Shown here in pieces: positions 46,836 to 56,573 of a DNA stretch of 64,000 nucleotides (positions are counted from its first letter, which is position 1; the number at the start of each line of letters is the position of its first letter). Made by a program: the position numbers and the translations under genes. The stretch is from Parapontixanthobacter aurantiacus (GTDB lineage: Bacteria > Pseudomonadota > Alphaproteobacteria > Sphingomonadales > Sphingomonadaceae). The notes under the pieces are model-generated. The model made no database searches. It was given only the letters and a program-made list of their open reading frames with translations, and was not told the DNA's origin. Location of the stretch: positions 266,001 through 330,000 of the forward strand of contig NZ_WTYW01000001.1 in the NCBI RefSeq assembly GCF_009827635.1, given 5' to 3'.

Positions 46836-48271
46836 GAGGCGTATCGACCGATATCGGCACAATCCACTTCGTCGGCATTGGCGGCATCGGAATGTCGGGC
46901 ATCGCCGAAGTGATGCACAATCTCGGCTATCAGGTGCAGGGCAGCGACCTGTCGGAAAGCGCGACGGTCGAGCGCCTGCGCGAGCGCGGCATCGCGGTCA
47001 GCATCGGCCATGCTGCGGAGAATCTCGGCGATGCGGCGGTGGTCGTCACCTCGACTGCGGTGCGGCGGACCAATCCGGAAGTCGCAGCGGCGCTCGAAAA
47101 CCGGATACCGGTCGTGCGGCGGGCGGAGATGCTTGCCGAACTGATGCGGCTGAAGCGGACCGTTGCGGTGGCCGGGACCCACGGCAAGACGACCACGACG
47201 AGCATGATCGCGGCACTCCTCGATGCGGGCGGCGTCGACCCGACCGTCATCAATGGCGGGGTTATCAACCAGTACGGCTCCAACGCGCGGCTCGGCGACA
47301 GCGAATGGATGGTCGTCGAGGCGGATGAGAGCGACGGCAGTTTCCTGCGGCTCGACGGGCAGATTGCGGTCGTCACCAATATCGATCCCGAGCATCTCGA
47401 CCATTATGGCGATTTCGACGGCGTGAAGGACGCCTTCGTCGAATTCATCGAGAACGTGCCGTTCTATGGCGTCGCGGTGTTGTGCATCGATCATCCCGAA
47501 GTGCAGACGGTCATTTCCAAGGTGCGTGACCGCCGGGTGCTGACCTACGGGTTTTCCGCCCAGGCCGATCTGCGCGGCGAGAACATTCGGCCCCAGGAGG
47601 GCGGCAATCTGTTCGATGTCGTCCTGCGCGAAAGGGACGGCAGCACGCGTCAGATCAACGATATTCACCTGCCGATGCCAGGGCGACACAATGTCCAGAA
47701 CGCTCTGGCGGCGGTTGCGGTGGCGCTGGAAATGAACTGCGACATCGACATCATTCGCGATGGCTTCAAACAATTCGACGGCGTGAAGCGCCGCTTCACG
47801 CGAGTGGGGGAGGTGCCGTGCGACGATGGCGTCGTCACCGTCATCGACGATTACGCACACCATCCCGTCGAGATTCGCGCCGTGCTGTCCGCGGCGCGGG
47901 AAGCGGCCGGTAGCAAGGCCGGTAACGGGCGGGTCATCGCGGTGATGCAGCCGCACCGCTATTCGCGCCTCCGCGACCTGATGGACGAGTTTCAGACTGC
48001 GTTCAACGACGCGGACATAGTGCACGTCCTGCCGGTCTACGAGGCGGGCGAGGACCCGATCGAGGGCGTCGATGCTGCGGCTCTTGTCGCAGGGTTGCGC
48101 GATCGTGGCCATCGCAACGTCGATACCTGCGACGGACCGGCGGAACTTGCCGGAGTACTGGCCGGCGACTTGCGCGGCGGCGACATGATCGTCTGCCTCG
48201 GCGCGGGAGATATCACGCGAACCGCGGCGGGGCTGGCCGACGCGATCATGCGCGAAAGGGACGTGAAGTGA
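46832..48271 (+). CDS. murC: UDP-MurNAc:L-alanine ligase
   Basis: First Mur ligase, adding L-alanine to UDP-MurNAc. 479 residues from GTG 46832. [17 protein letters not shown] is the N-terminal UDP-binding motif, [19 protein letters not shown] the ATP loop, [10 protein letters not shown] and [12 protein letters not shown] lie in the middle domain, and [14 protein letters not shown] in the C-terminal domain. It overlaps murG and murB by 4 bases each. Confidence 0.97.
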   Translation: MRGVSTDIGTIHFVGIGGIGMSGIAEVMHNLGYQVQGSDLSESATVERLRERGIAVSIGHAAENLGDAAVVVTSTAVRRTNPEVAAALENRIPVVRRAEMLAELMRLKRTVAVAGTHGKTTTTSMIAALLDAGGVDPTVINGGVINQYGSNARLGDSEWMVVEADESDGSFLRLDGQIAVVTNIDPEHLDHYGDFDGVKDAFVEFIENVPFYGVAVLCIDHPEVQTVISKVRDRRVLTYGFSAQADLRGENIRPQEGGNLFDVVLRERDGSTRQINDIHLPMPGRHNVQNALAAVAVALEMNCDIDIIRDGFKQFDGVKRRFTRVGEVPCDDGVVTVIDDYAHHPVEIRAVLSAAREAAGSKAGNGRVIAVMQPHRYSRLRDLMDEFQTAFNDADIVHVLPVYEAGEDPIEGVDAAALVAGLRDRGHRNVDTCDGPAELAGVLAGDLRGGDMIVCLGAGDITRTAAGLADAIMRERDVK

Positions 48272-49257
48272 GCGACCATCAACCCAATGACTGGGCGATG
48301 TACGATGACGGCAGTGCACCCGAATCGGACATCGACGAAAAGGACGCGCGGCTCGGCATCGATACCGGGCAATTGCGCGGCAAGCTGACGGCGGACGCGC
48401 CGCTTGCCAAACTCGTCTGGTTTAAGGCCGGCGGCAATGCCGACTACCTCTTCGAACCGGCCGATTGCGACGATCTCGTGCAGCTGATGACGATGCTCAA
48501 TGGCAGCGTCCCGGTGATGGCGCTGGGCCTCGGCTCGAACCTCATCGTGCGCGATGGCGGCGTTCCCGGCGTCGTGGTGCGGCTCGGCAAGCCATTCTCC
48601 TATGTCGAGCCGGAAGGCGAGCGCGGCATCGACGCCCTGACCCTGTGCTGCGGAGCGGGAACGCCAGGCATTCTCGTCGCGAGCGTGGCGCGCGATCACG
48701 GCATCGCAGGGCTTGAATTTCTGCGAGGCATTCCCGGCACGGTCGGCGGCTTCGTGCGGATGAACGGCGGAGCGTATGGCCGCGAAGTGGCGGACATCCT
48801 CGTCGATTGCGACGTGGTGATGTCCGATGGAAACCTTGCGCGCTTCCCGGTCGAGGATTTGCGCTACAGCTATCGTCATTCGGCCTTGCCCGATAATGCC
48901 ATCGTAGTTTCCGCGCGGTTCCGCGGGCGGCGCGGCGATCCCCGGCGGATCGGCGAGGAAATGGACCGGATCGCCGATGCGCGCGAAAATTCCCAGCCGC
49001 TTCGCACGAAGACGGGCGGGTCGACTTTCAAGAACCCGGAAGGGCACAAGGCCTGGGAGCTGGTCGATCGGGCCGGTTGCCGCGGCATGCGCCTCGGTGA
49101 TGCGCAAGTCAGCGAGAAGCATACGAACTTCCTCATCAATACCGGCGAAGCGTCGAGCAGCGACATCGAAGGGCTCGGCGAGGAAGTCCGCGCACGCGTC
49201 TACAAGGAAACGGGCATCGAACTGAGCTGGGAAATCCAGCGGGTGGGCCGCCCGTGA
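48268..49257 (+). CDS. murB: UDP-N-acetylenolpyruvoylglucosamine reductase
   Basis: FAD enzyme making UDP-MurNAc from the enolpyruvyl intermediate with NADPH. 329 residues from GTG 48268. The FAD-binding domain has [21 protein letters not shown] and [23 protein letters not shown]. The active-site serine region is [15 protein letters not shown], followed by [22 protein letters not shown], the type II-like ending. The first 35 residues are acidic and not conserved. murC ends in its start (GTGA). Confidence 0.96.
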   Translation: MSDHQPNDWAMYDDGSAPESDIDEKDARLGIDTGQLRGKLTADAPLAKLVWFKAGGNADYLFEPADCDDLVQLMTMLNGSVPVMALGLGSNLIVRDGGVPGVVVRLGKPFSYVEPEGERGIDALTLCCGAGTPGILVASVARDHGIAGLEFLRGIPGTVGGFVRMNGGAYGREVADILVDCDVVMSDGNLARFPVEDLRYSYRHSALPDNAIVVSARFRGRRGDPRRIGEEMDRIADARENSQPLRTKTGGSTFKNPEGHKAWELVDRAGCRGMRLGDAQVSEKHTNFLINTGEASSSDIEGLGEEVRARVYKETGIELSWEIQRVGRP

Positions 49258-49279
49258 ACGTTGCATTCCGGAGGGTCTC

Positions 49280-50242
49280 GTGAAGCCATTGCATGTCGCC
49301 GTCCTGATGGGCGGCTGGGCGAACGAGCGCCCCGTATCCTTGATGAGCGGCAACGGTGTTGCCGATGCCTTGGAACAGCGCGGCCACAAGGTGACGCGGA
49401 TCGACATGGATCGCGACGTGGCGGCACGGATTGCTGAGGCAAAGCCCGATATCGTATTCAACGCGCTTCACGGCGTTCCCGGCGAGGACGGCAGCGTTCA
49501 GGGAATGCTCGATCTGATGGGCGTGCCCTATACCCATTCAGGTCTCGCGACTTCCGTGATCGCGATCGACAAGGAACTGACGAAGCAGGCGCTCGTGCCC
49601 AAGGGCGTACCGATGCCCGGCGGCCGGATCGTCAAGTCGGCGGAACTGTTCGAGGGCGACCCGCTCCCGCGCCCCTATGTCCTGAAGCCGGTCAACGAAG
49701 GGTCGTCTGTCGGAGTGGCGATCGTCACCGACGACAGCAATTACGGCAATCCGATCGGGCGCGACGTTGCCGGGCCGTGGCAGGATTTTACGGAGTTGCT
49801 CGCCGAACCGTTCATCCGTGGTCTCGAACTGACGAGCGCGGTCATCGACGGGCCGGACGGTCCGCGCGCGCTGGCCGTCACCGAACTCAAGGTGAAGTCG
49901 GGTTTCTACGATTTCGAGAACAAATATACGGAAGGCAAGACCGAGCATGTCTGCCCGGCGCAGATTCCCGCAAACATCGAGAAGCTGTGCCTCGAATATG
50001 CCGTGAAGGCGCACCGCGTCCTCGGATGCAAGGGTACGAGCCGCACCGACTTTCGGTGGGACGATACGCAGGGCGAGGATGGACTGTTCGTCCTCGAGAC
50101 GAATACGCAGCCGGGGATGACGCCGCTCAGCCTCGTCCCCGAACAGGCGCGGTATTGCGGGATGGATTACGGCGATCTCGTCGAGGCGATCATCGCGGCG
50201 GCCCTGCCGGAGCGCATGAAGGCGAACGATGGCGCAGGTTAG
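49280..50242 (+). CDS. ddl: D-alanine--D-alanine ligase
   Basis: ATP-grasp enzyme supplying the D-Ala-D-Ala used by MurF. 320 residues from GTG 49280, with GGAGG six bases upstream. Family features are VLMGGWANERPVSLMSGNGV, FNALHGVPGEDGSVQGMLDLMGVPYTHSG, the ATP-grasp lysine region PYVLKPVNEGSSVGV, and LFVLETNTQPGMTPLSLVPEQA with the metal ligands. SGVAS-type GLATSVIAIDK is also typical. Its 3' end overlaps ftsQ by 14 bases. Confidence 0.96.
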   Translation: MKPLHVAVLMGGWANERPVSLMSGNGVADALEQRGHKVTRIDMDRDVAARIAEAKPDIVFNALHGVPGEDGSVQGMLDLMGVPYTHSGLATSVIAIDKELTKQALVPKGVPMPGGRIVKSAELFEGDPLPRPYVLKPVNEGSSVGVAIVTDDSNYGNPIGRDVAGPWQDFTELLAEPFIRGLELTSAVIDGPDGPRALAVTELKVKSGFYDFENKYTEGKTEHVCPAQIPANIEKLCLEYAVKAHRVLGCKGTSRTDFRWDDTQGEDGLFVLETNTQPGMTPLSLVPEQARYCGMDYGDLVEAIIAAALPERMKANDGAG

Positions 50243-51134
50243 ACGAGGGGGCAAAGGCGTTCGCCGGTCGGCTGCGGCGAAGGGCCGGGCGACCCGTGCG
50301 CGTGCGGCAAAGGCGCATACCAGCAGCATCCTCGATGCCGTCATGGCGGCGCTGCCCTTTACCGAGGAGCAATGGCATCGCTTCTTTCTCGCACTGATCC
50401 TTGCAGGCGCACTCGCTTTCGCTTGGTTCATCGCCAGCCTTGCTGGGCTTCCGGCGCTGGCGCATGCGCAAATCGCACGCACGGCGGCCGATGCCGGGTT
50501 CGAAGTCCGGCATGTGCGCGTCACTGGCGTCAAGCGGATGAACGAGTTGCGCGTGTACGAGCGCGCGCTGACGGAGCGCAACCGCCCGATGCCGCTGGTC
50601 GATATCGAAGGGCTGCGCAGCGAACTTCTCGAAATGCCGTGGGTCAGCGATGCGCGCGTTTCCACGCAGCTGCCCGACACGCTGGCCGTCGACATCGTCG
50701 AGCGCGAACCCCACGCGGTCCTGCAAAAGCCGGGAAAGCTGGTCCTGATCGACCGGACGGGCGTCGAACTCGAACCGATTACTCCTGCAGAGGCGGCGGA
50801 CATGCTTATCCTGACGGGGCCGGGGGCGGCCCGGCAGGTCGAGGGGCTCGACCGGCTGCTCGATTCGGCGCCTGCCTTGAAGCCCAAGGTGAAGCAGGCC
50901 GAGTGGATCGGCAATCGCCGCTGGAACTTCACCTTCGATACGGGGCAGATGCTCGCCTTGCCGGAAGGCGAGGACAAGTCGGCGCTCGCCTTCGTCAAGT
51001 TCGCCAAGATGGACGGTGCCAATCGCCTGCTCGGCGGGAAGGCGGAAGCGATCGACATGCGTGTTTCCGACCGCGTCTTCTTTCGCTGCCCCGATTGCCG
51101 CAAGGATGAGCTTGCATCCATGGCCGCGCGATAG
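50229..51134 (+). CDS. ftsQ: Cell division protein FtsQ
   Basis: Bitopic divisome protein of the FtsQLB complex. 301 residues. It has a basic cytoplasmic N-terminus (about 1-52), one membrane helix (about 55-72, LALILAGALAFAWFIASLAG), a POTRA domain (VRHVRVTGVKRMNELRVYERALTERNRPMPLVDIEGLRSELLEMPWVSDARVSTQLPDTLAVDIVEREPHAV) and the FtsQ C-terminal domain (LVLIDRTGVELEPI and on). It ends in an odd cysteine pair, FRCPDCRKDELASMAAR, that looks like a small CxxC. Its start lies inside ddl. Confidence 0.93.
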   Translation: MAQVRRGGKGVRRSAAAKGRATRARAAKAHTSSILDAVMAALPFTEEQWHRFFLALILAGALAFAWFIASLAGLPALAHAQIARTAADAGFEVRHVRVTGVKRMNELRVYERALTERNRPMPLVDIEGLRSELLEMPWVSDARVSTQLPDTLAVDIVEREPHAVLQKPGKLVLIDRTGVELEPITPAEAADMLILTGPGAARQVEGLDRLLDSAPALKPKVKQAEWIGNRRWNFTFDTGQMLALPEGEDKSALAFVKFAKMDGANRLLGGKAEAIDMRVSDRVFFRCPDCRKDELASMAAR

Positions 51135-51158
51135 CTAAAAGCCGGGGCGAGGGGCGCA

Positions 51159-52442
51159 ATGGCAAATTCACGGTACAAACGCTATATCGGTGCGGTCAAT
51201 ATCGGCTCGTTCCGTATCTCCGCAATGATCCTCGGCATCGGGGAGGATGACGAGATGGTCGTCCTCGGCTCTAGCCACCGGGCGAGCCAGGGGATCAAGC
51301 GTGGATACGTCACCGACATGCAGGCGGCGACCTATGCCGTGCGCGATGCGGTGGAACGGGCCGAGAAGAATGCGGGGACCAGCGTCTCGGGCGTATGGAT
51401 TGGCTGCGCCGGAGCCGGGCTTGCGAGCCGGGTTACCAAGGTGGAGATCCCGATCGAGGGACGCCGCATCGAGAGCGACGATGTGCAGCATCTTCTGTTC
51501 GCGGCGCGCGATCATATCCAGCCCGATGGCCGGATGGTCCTGCACGCGCAGCCGACCCATTACACGCTCGACGGCGCGCATGGCGTTGCCGACCCGGTCG
51601 GCCTCCACGCGGAAAGCCTGGGCGTGGACATTCATGTCATGCTAGCCGACGGGGCGCCGGTGAAGAACCTCATCGAAGCGGTGCAGAACGCCCATCTCGA
51701 CGTGGAAGGGGTCGTCGCCTCGCCGCTTGCGGCCAGCTACGCGTGTCTTACGCGCGAGCAGCGCGAACTGGGCGTCGCGATGATCGAGATCGGCGGGGAC
51801 ATCACCAATATCTCCGTCCATGCAGGCGGAATGCTCCTCGGTATGAGCGCGGTTCCGCTCGGCTCTGCCGATATCACGGACGCCATCGCTTCGTCCTTCG
51901 GGATCAGGCGCTTTCAGGCCGAGCGACTGAAATGCGTGTCGGGTTCCGCTATCGCTTCGCCCAGCGACCACCGCGAGATGATCCCGGTGAATGGTCCGGG
52001 CGACGAGGAAGGCGGTCTCGTCGCGCGGGGCGCGGACGATCGCAACCGTATTCCGCGCGCGGAACTCGTCGGCGTCGTCACCGAACAGTTGGCGCGGCTG
52101 ACGGGAGAGATCGGCAGGTCGCTCAAGGAACTCGGCTTCAGCGGAGCACGCGGCGGGCAGGTCGTGATGACGGGCGGTGGGGCCGAACTCGCTGGCATTG
52201 CCGAGTACACGCAGAGCGCGCTCGGCCAGCCTGTCCGCATCGGCAAGCCGCCTGCCGGCCTCAAGGGATTGCCTGAAGCGCATGCGACGCCCGGTTTCGC
52301 GACGCTGGCAGGTTTGTGCATCTATGCCGCAAACGATCCGGTCGATATTCGCTCGATCAATGCGAACTGGCAGCAAACGACCAAGTTGAAGGGAGCCGAT
52401 ACGTTCGGCCGGGTCTTTCGCGCGCTGAAGGAATATTTCTGA
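51159..52442 (+). CDS. ftsA: Cell division protein FtsA
   Basis: Actin-like ATPase that tethers FtsZ filaments to the membrane. 427 residues. IGAVNIGSFRISAMI is the phosphate-1 region, RASQGIKRGYVTDMQAATYAVRDAVERAE is typical, IEIGGDITNISVHAGG the phosphate-2 region, and VVMTGGGAELAGI the adenosine motif. The amphipathic C-terminal helix is RVFRALKEYF, the membrane tether. The start ATG is 24 bases after ftsQ. ftsZ follows after a 202-base gap, which could hold a separate ftsZ promoter. Confidence 0.95.
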   Translation: MANSRYKRYIGAVNIGSFRISAMILGIGEDDEMVVLGSSHRASQGIKRGYVTDMQAATYAVRDAVERAEKNAGTSVSGVWIGCAGAGLASRVTKVEIPIEGRRIESDDVQHLLFAARDHIQPDGRMVLHAQPTHYTLDGAHGVADPVGLHAESLGVDIHVMLADGAPVKNLIEAVQNAHLDVEGVVASPLAASYACLTREQRELGVAMIEIGGDITNISVHAGGMLLGMSAVPLGSADITDAIASSFGIRRFQAERLKCVSGSAIASPSDHREMIPVNGPGDEEGGLVARGADDRNRIPRAELVGVVTEQLARLTGEIGRSLKELGFSGARGGQVVMTGGGAELAGIAEYTQSALGQPVRIGKPPAGLKGLPEAHATPGFATLAGLCIYAANDPVDIRSINANWQQTTKLKGADTFGRVFRALKEYF

Positions 52443-52580
52443 CGATGGCCGCGCATCTCGACGGAATGGTCGATTGCGTTTAGGGTTAATGCGTAATAGG
52501 CGTTTGGACAATTCTTTCGACCCGTTCGAAGAGCGTTGCGACGACCAACAGATCATTTCCCGGACAACAGGGAACACGAT

Positions 52581-52596
52581 GCCGGTCCTGACCGGC
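52581..52596 (+). promoter_or_regulatory. Hairpin in the ftsZ leader
   Basis: Perfect 6-base stem GCCGGT / ACCGGC with loop CCTG, starting 64 bases before the ftsZ ATG. No run of T follows. It may be a leader structure or a weak pause site in the 202-base ftsA-ftsZ gap. The gap also contains GGTTAATGCGTAAT near 52485, which does not complete a CtrA site. Confidence 0.35.
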
Positions 52597-52644
52597 GGTT
52601 CTCGAATTTCCGGTAAGAACACAGCCCTGGAAGGGAAGGCTTGA

Positions 52645-54333
52645 ATGAGTATCAATATCGGCCCTGCTACCTCCGACGAAATGCGTCCCAAGATCCTCGT
52701 CATCGGGGTCGGCGGTGCGGGCGGCAATGCAATCGCCAACATGATGGAAGCAGAGATCGAGGGCGTCGATTTCATCGTCGCGAATACCGATGCGCAGGCA
52801 TTGACCACCTCGGTCGCTGAAAACCGCATCCAGCTCGGACCGGAAATTACCGGCGGTCTCGGCGCAGGCGCCCGGCCCGAAGTGGGCAAGGCCGCTGCAG
52901 AGGAGACGGTGGACGAACTCGAAGCCGCGCTCGAGGGCGTCAACATGTGCTTCATCGCAGCCGGCATGGGCGGCGGTACGGGAACCGGCGCTGCGCCTGT
53001 GATTGCCGAAACGGCGCGCAAGAAGGGCGTGCTGACGGTTGGCGTCGTGACCAAGCCATTCATGTTCGAAGGCAGCCGACGGATGCGCGCTGCCGAAAGC
53101 GGTATCGACGAGTTGCAGAAGCACGTCGATACGCTGATCGTCATTCCGAACCAGAACCTGTTCCTCGTCGCGAAGGCGGAAACGACCTTCAAGGAAGCGT
53201 TCCAGCTCGCCGATGAAGTTTTGCAACAGGGCGTCCGCTCGATTACCGACCTCATGGTGATGCCGGGTCTCATCAATCTGGACTTTGCCGACGTCCGTTC
53301 CGTCATGCAGGAAATGGGCAAGGCGATGATGGGTACGGGCGAAGCAGAGGGCGAGAACCGCGCACTCGAAGCTGCCGAACGTGCGATCGCCAACCCGCTT
53401 CTCGACGGTGTGTCGATGCAAGGCGCGAAGGGCGTCATCATCTCGATCATCGGGGGCGAGGACATGCGGCTTCTCGAAGTCGACGAAGCGGCGAATCACA
53501 TTCGCGAACTCGTCGACGACGATGCGAACATCATCTGGGGTAGTGCCTTCAATCCCGATCTGGAAGGTCGCATCCGCGTCAGCGTCGTCGCTACCGGTAT
53601 CGACCACGATGCCATGGCGAAGGCCCCCGCAAGCGAGCCGAAGCCGTTCGCTCTGTCGGACACGAAGCCGCCCAAGCGCCCGGTCCTCGAATTGTCGAAC
53701 GACGATACTTCCGAAAGCGACGAGGCCCCGCTCGATCTGACAAATGGTTTCGGCAGCGGTGCAAACGAAAGCGAGGAAGAGGACGAGAGTTTCTCCGACC
53801 CCGTCCTGTCCGATCCGCTCGGCGCAGCTGACTTCGACGAGGATGAAGAAGACGACGATGTGGACGACATCGTCGATCCGCTCGCCGGGCTGCGCAATCG
53901 CGAAGACGAGGATGACGGACTGGTCGAACCGGCGCAGGACCGCGAACACGGCAGCCGACCGTCGGCAGGGTTCGGCGAGGGTGATGAGAGTGGTTTCGTC
54001 GGGAGCGGCACTTCGTCCGACGAAAACGACGACGATGCGCTTGTGCTCGGCGAAGACAACCAGATGAGTTTCGACAGCCCGCTGCGCAGCAAGCCGCAGG
54101 GTCGCAAGCGCGGCATGTTCGGCGGCTCCGAGGACGAGGAAGGTTCCTCGGGCGGCGGACGTTCGCGCGATGGCGCCAAGAGTTCGGCGGCTGCGGGCGG
54201 CTCCACCTTGTTCGAGCGGATGGCGAACCTTTCGCGCGGCTCGAACAGCGATGACGAGGACGAGGATGACGACGACAATGACGGCTCCTCGCTGAACATT
54301 CCGCGCTTTCTCGGGCGGCAGAACAACCAGTAA
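52645..54333 (+). CDS. ftsZ: Cell division GTPase FtsZ
   Basis: Tubulin-like GTPase forming the Z ring. 562 residues. The tubulin signature GGGTGTG is at 109-115, the T7 loop NLDFADV at 211-217, and the globular core ends near residue 325. Then comes a linker of about 220 residues rich in Asp, Glu and Ser with runs such as EEDEDDDVDD, and the C-terminal peptide [14 protein letters not shown], the conserved tail that binds FtsA and other partners. It is longer than E. coli FtsZ (383) because of the linker. An AAGGGAAGGC ribosome site lies ahead of ATG 52645. Confidence 0.97.
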   Translation: MSINIGPATSDEMRPKILVIGVGGAGGNAIANMMEAEIEGVDFIVANTDAQALTTSVAENRIQLGPEITGGLGAGARPEVGKAAAEETVDELEAALEGVNMCFIAAGMGGGTGTGAAPVIAETARKKGVLTVGVVTKPFMFEGSRRMRAAESGIDELQKHVDTLIVIPNQNLFLVAKAETTFKEAFQLADEVLQQGVRSITDLMVMPGLINLDFADVRSVMQEMGKAMMGTGEAEGENRALEAAERAIANPLLDGVSMQGAKGVIISIIGGEDMRLLEVDEAANHIRELVDDDANIIWGSAFNPDLEGRIRVSVVATGIDHDAMAKAPASEPKPFALSDTKPPKRPVLELSNDDTSESDEAPLDLTNGFGSGANESEEEDESFSDPVLSDPLGAADFDEDEEDDDVDDIVDPLAGLRNREDEDDGLVEPAQDREHGSRPSAGFGEGDESGFVGSGTSSDENDDDALVLGEDNQMSFDSPLRSKPQGRKRGMFGGSEDEEGSSGGGRSRDGAKSSAAAGGSTLFERMANLSRGSNSDDEDEDDDDNDGSSLNIPRFLGRQNNQ

Positions 54334-54361
54334 CCGGCGGCTCGAGCCGCATCATGCGCTC

Positions 54362-55858
54362 ATGAAAAGGTTCATCGATCCCTGCACCATGGCGGCGCTC
54401 GGCGGCGTTGCCGTGGCGCTCGCAAGTATTGCTGCGACACCTGCCTATGCGCAGGGGCGGGAGATCGTCCAGCCCTTGCCGCCGCCCGAAGTGGACGAAC
54501 TGGGCGACGCGCTCCAGCGGCTCGCCCGTGACGCAAGCAATGTAAGCGCGCTCATCGATGCGGGCGAGGCTTCTCTTGCCCTCGGCGACGTGCAGGCGGC
54601 GATCGGCTTTTTCGGTCGCGCGAGCGATATTGCGCCGAACAATCCGCGTATCTTGAGTGGTCTGGCGGACGCCTATGTCGCGACGCGTCGTCCGATCGAG
54701 GCATTGCGTCTTTATACAGAGGCCGAACGGGCTGGTGCTGACGTGGCGAGGATTGCGGGGCAGCGCGGGCTCGCCTTCGATCTGGTGGGCGACAATGCGG
54801 CGGCGCAGGACCAGTATCGCCTTGCGCTTAGGCAGAATGACGACCCCGAAATCACCCTGAGACTGGCGACGAGCCAGGCGATCGCCGGTCAGCGCCAGCA
54901 ATTCGAAGCGAGCTTGAGACCGCTGCTCGAGCGGGGCGACCTCGCGGCATTCCGGACCCGGTCCTTCGGCCTTGCGATACTCGGAGACACGACCGAAGCC
55001 ATTTCCATCGCGCGAGCGATCACGCCGCCCGCTCTGATCGACGGGCTTGTGCCCTACTTGCGCGCAATGGACCAACTGACCGCAGTCCAGCAGGCCAGCG
55101 CTGCCAATCTGGGCGTGTTTCCCCGACGCTCGGAGTTCGGACGCGACGATCCCTCGATTGCCGAGGCACGCGCGGCGCTTCCTCCCGCGGCGGCTCAATC
55201 CCGTGCCCGCCCGAATGCTACCGATGCGCGGCTGCGTCCGGCGGGACGGCCCCTCGGACCCGGCGCCAACCAGCCCCCTGCGCGCGTTGTCGAGCCGGAA
55301 GGGGAACTTCGTCGGCAGGGAACGGGCGAGCTGCCTCCGCTCAATCCCGCGCAAGCCGCGGCGCAACCCGATCCGGTTCAGCGTCCGGTCGTTCAACAAA
55401 CTCAGGCCGCTGCGCCGACAAGGCCGGTCGTGCGACCCGACATCGCGACGGTCTTCGCCGATATGGCGACGCCGAGTGGTGCGCGACCCTCAGCGGGCGC
55501 AGTCGACCTCGCGACCATTGTTCCTGCAAAACCTGAACCTGCCAAGGCGCAGCCCGCCGCTCCGCCGCCGCCAGACCCGGCCACGCTTCACCCGGCGCGA
55601 ATCTGGGTCCAGGTAGCAACGGGACAGGACAAGAAGGCGCTGCGGTTCGACTGGCGACGCCTGTCGCGCAATGCGGATGGGGCTCTTGCGGACTACAAGC
55701 CGTTCACCAGCCGCTGGGGCCAGACCAACCGGATGCTGGTTGGGCCGTTCTCGACCCGCCAAGAAGCAAGCGCATTGATCGTGACGTTGAGGGAAGCGGG
55801 CATCGATACGTTCCGACATGACAGTTCTTCGGGCGTTCCGGTCGAGCCGCTGCCCTGA
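54362..55858 (+). CDS. Exported TPR and SPOR-domain protein
   Basis: 498 residues. It has a signal peptide (MKRFIDPCTMAALGGVAVALASIAATPAYA), several TPR-like helical repeats (about 45-180, with LIDAGEASLALGDVQAAIGFFGRASDIAPNNPRILSGLADAYVATRRPIEALRLYTEAERAG), a Pro/Ala/Arg-rich linker (about 260-405), and a SPOR domain at the C-terminus (about 416-498, IWVQVATGQDKKALRFDWRRL). Location next to ftsZ and a peptidoglycan-binding SPOR domain suggest a septal or envelope role, which is inferred. It starts 28 bases after ftsZ, probably in the same unit. Confidence 0.88.
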   Translation: MKRFIDPCTMAALGGVAVALASIAATPAYAQGREIVQPLPPPEVDELGDALQRLARDASNVSALIDAGEASLALGDVQAAIGFFGRASDIAPNNPRILSGLADAYVATRRPIEALRLYTEAERAGADVARIAGQRGLAFDLVGDNAAAQDQYRLALRQNDDPEITLRLATSQAIAGQRQQFEASLRPLLERGDLAAFRTRSFGLAILGDTTEAISIARAITPPALIDGLVPYLRAMDQLTAVQQASAANLGVFPRRSEFGRDDPSIAEARAALPPAAAQSRARPNATDARLRPAGRPLGPGANQPPARVVEPEGELRRQGTGELPPLNPAQAAAQPDPVQRPVVQQTQAAAPTRPVVRPDIATVFADMATPSGARPSAGAVDLATIVPAKPEPAKAQPAAPPPPDPATLHPARIWVQVATGQDKKALRFDWRRLSRNADGALADYKPFTSRWGQTNRMLVGPFSTRQEASALIVTLREAGIDTFRHDSSSGVPVEPLP

Positions 55859-55860
55859 AA

Positions 55861-55882
55861 TCGATCGCCACCGCGCGATCGA
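55861..55882. terminator. Possible hairpin terminator after the TPR/SPOR gene
   Basis: Eight-base perfect stem TCGATCGC / GCGATCGA with a 6-base loop, starting directly after the stop. The T run is poor and distant (CCTTTT some 17 bases on), so termination strength is doubtful. Confidence 0.4.
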
Positions 55883-56033
55883 AACTGTGCAAAACTCCTT
55901 TTCAACAAGCTGTTAACAGGCAATCGGAGTCGCTCGGGGACTTCTCCCCAACTGCCACGCCGGTCGCGATTGCGTGAGGGGCCGCCGTGACGTCATGACG
56001 CCATTCGCAAATCTACGTGACGGGAAATGGAAT

Positions 56034-56540
56034 ATGGCGAATGCCCTGCGAACCTTCGACGCCGATGTCGGAAGCGCTCCGATGGACATGCTGTCGGCGC
56101 TGTTCGAGGCGCGCGGCTGGCAATGCGATGTCCATTCGACCGAAGAGATTAGCGGCAAGGTAAAAGGAAGCTGGGCAACCTACCAGCTTCGCTGCATCTG
56201 GCGCCGGGAGGACAATGTCCTGCAATTGCTTTGCTTGCCCGACATTCGGGTCAGCCCTGAAAAGCGGGCACCTGCGACCGATCTTCTGGCACTGGTGAAC
56301 GAGCAGATGTGGCTGGGCCATTTTGAGTTGTGGTCGGACGGGGGAATGCTGTTGTTTCGCCATGCGGCAATGTTGGGCGATGAGGGGCTGCTGTCGCTGA
56401 CGCAGGCGCAGGCCCTCGTCGAAACGGCAATCGAGGAATGCGACCGCTTCTATCCCGCCTTCCAGTTCGTGCTGTGGAGCGACAAATCGCCGAAGGACGC
56501 GCTGACGAGCGCCATGGTCGACGCGGCGGGAGAAGCATGA
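56034..56540 (+). CDS. YbjN-domain protein
   Basis: 168 residues from ATG 56034, chosen because GGGAAATGGAAT precedes it; an ATG at 55995 would add 13 residues. The fold resembles the YbjN / type III secretion chaperone-like family: MLSALFEARGWQCDVHSTEEISGKVKGSWATYQLRCIWRREDNVLQLLCLPDI, then LLALVNEQMWLGHFELWSDGGMLLFRHAAM. No membrane segment or signal is seen. proC follows in the same direction, a pairing common in this order. The molecular role is unknown. Confidence 0.8.
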   Translation: MANALRTFDADVGSAPMDMLSALFEARGWQCDVHSTEEISGKVKGSWATYQLRCIWRREDNVLQLLCLPDIRVSPEKRAPATDLLALVNEQMWLGHFELWSDGGMLLFRHAAMLGDEGLLSLTQAQALVETAIEECDRFYPAFQFVLWSDKSPKDALTSAMVDAAGEA

Positions 56541-56573
56541 GGCACCTTCCGCTGACAGGCGGGAGAGACTAGC

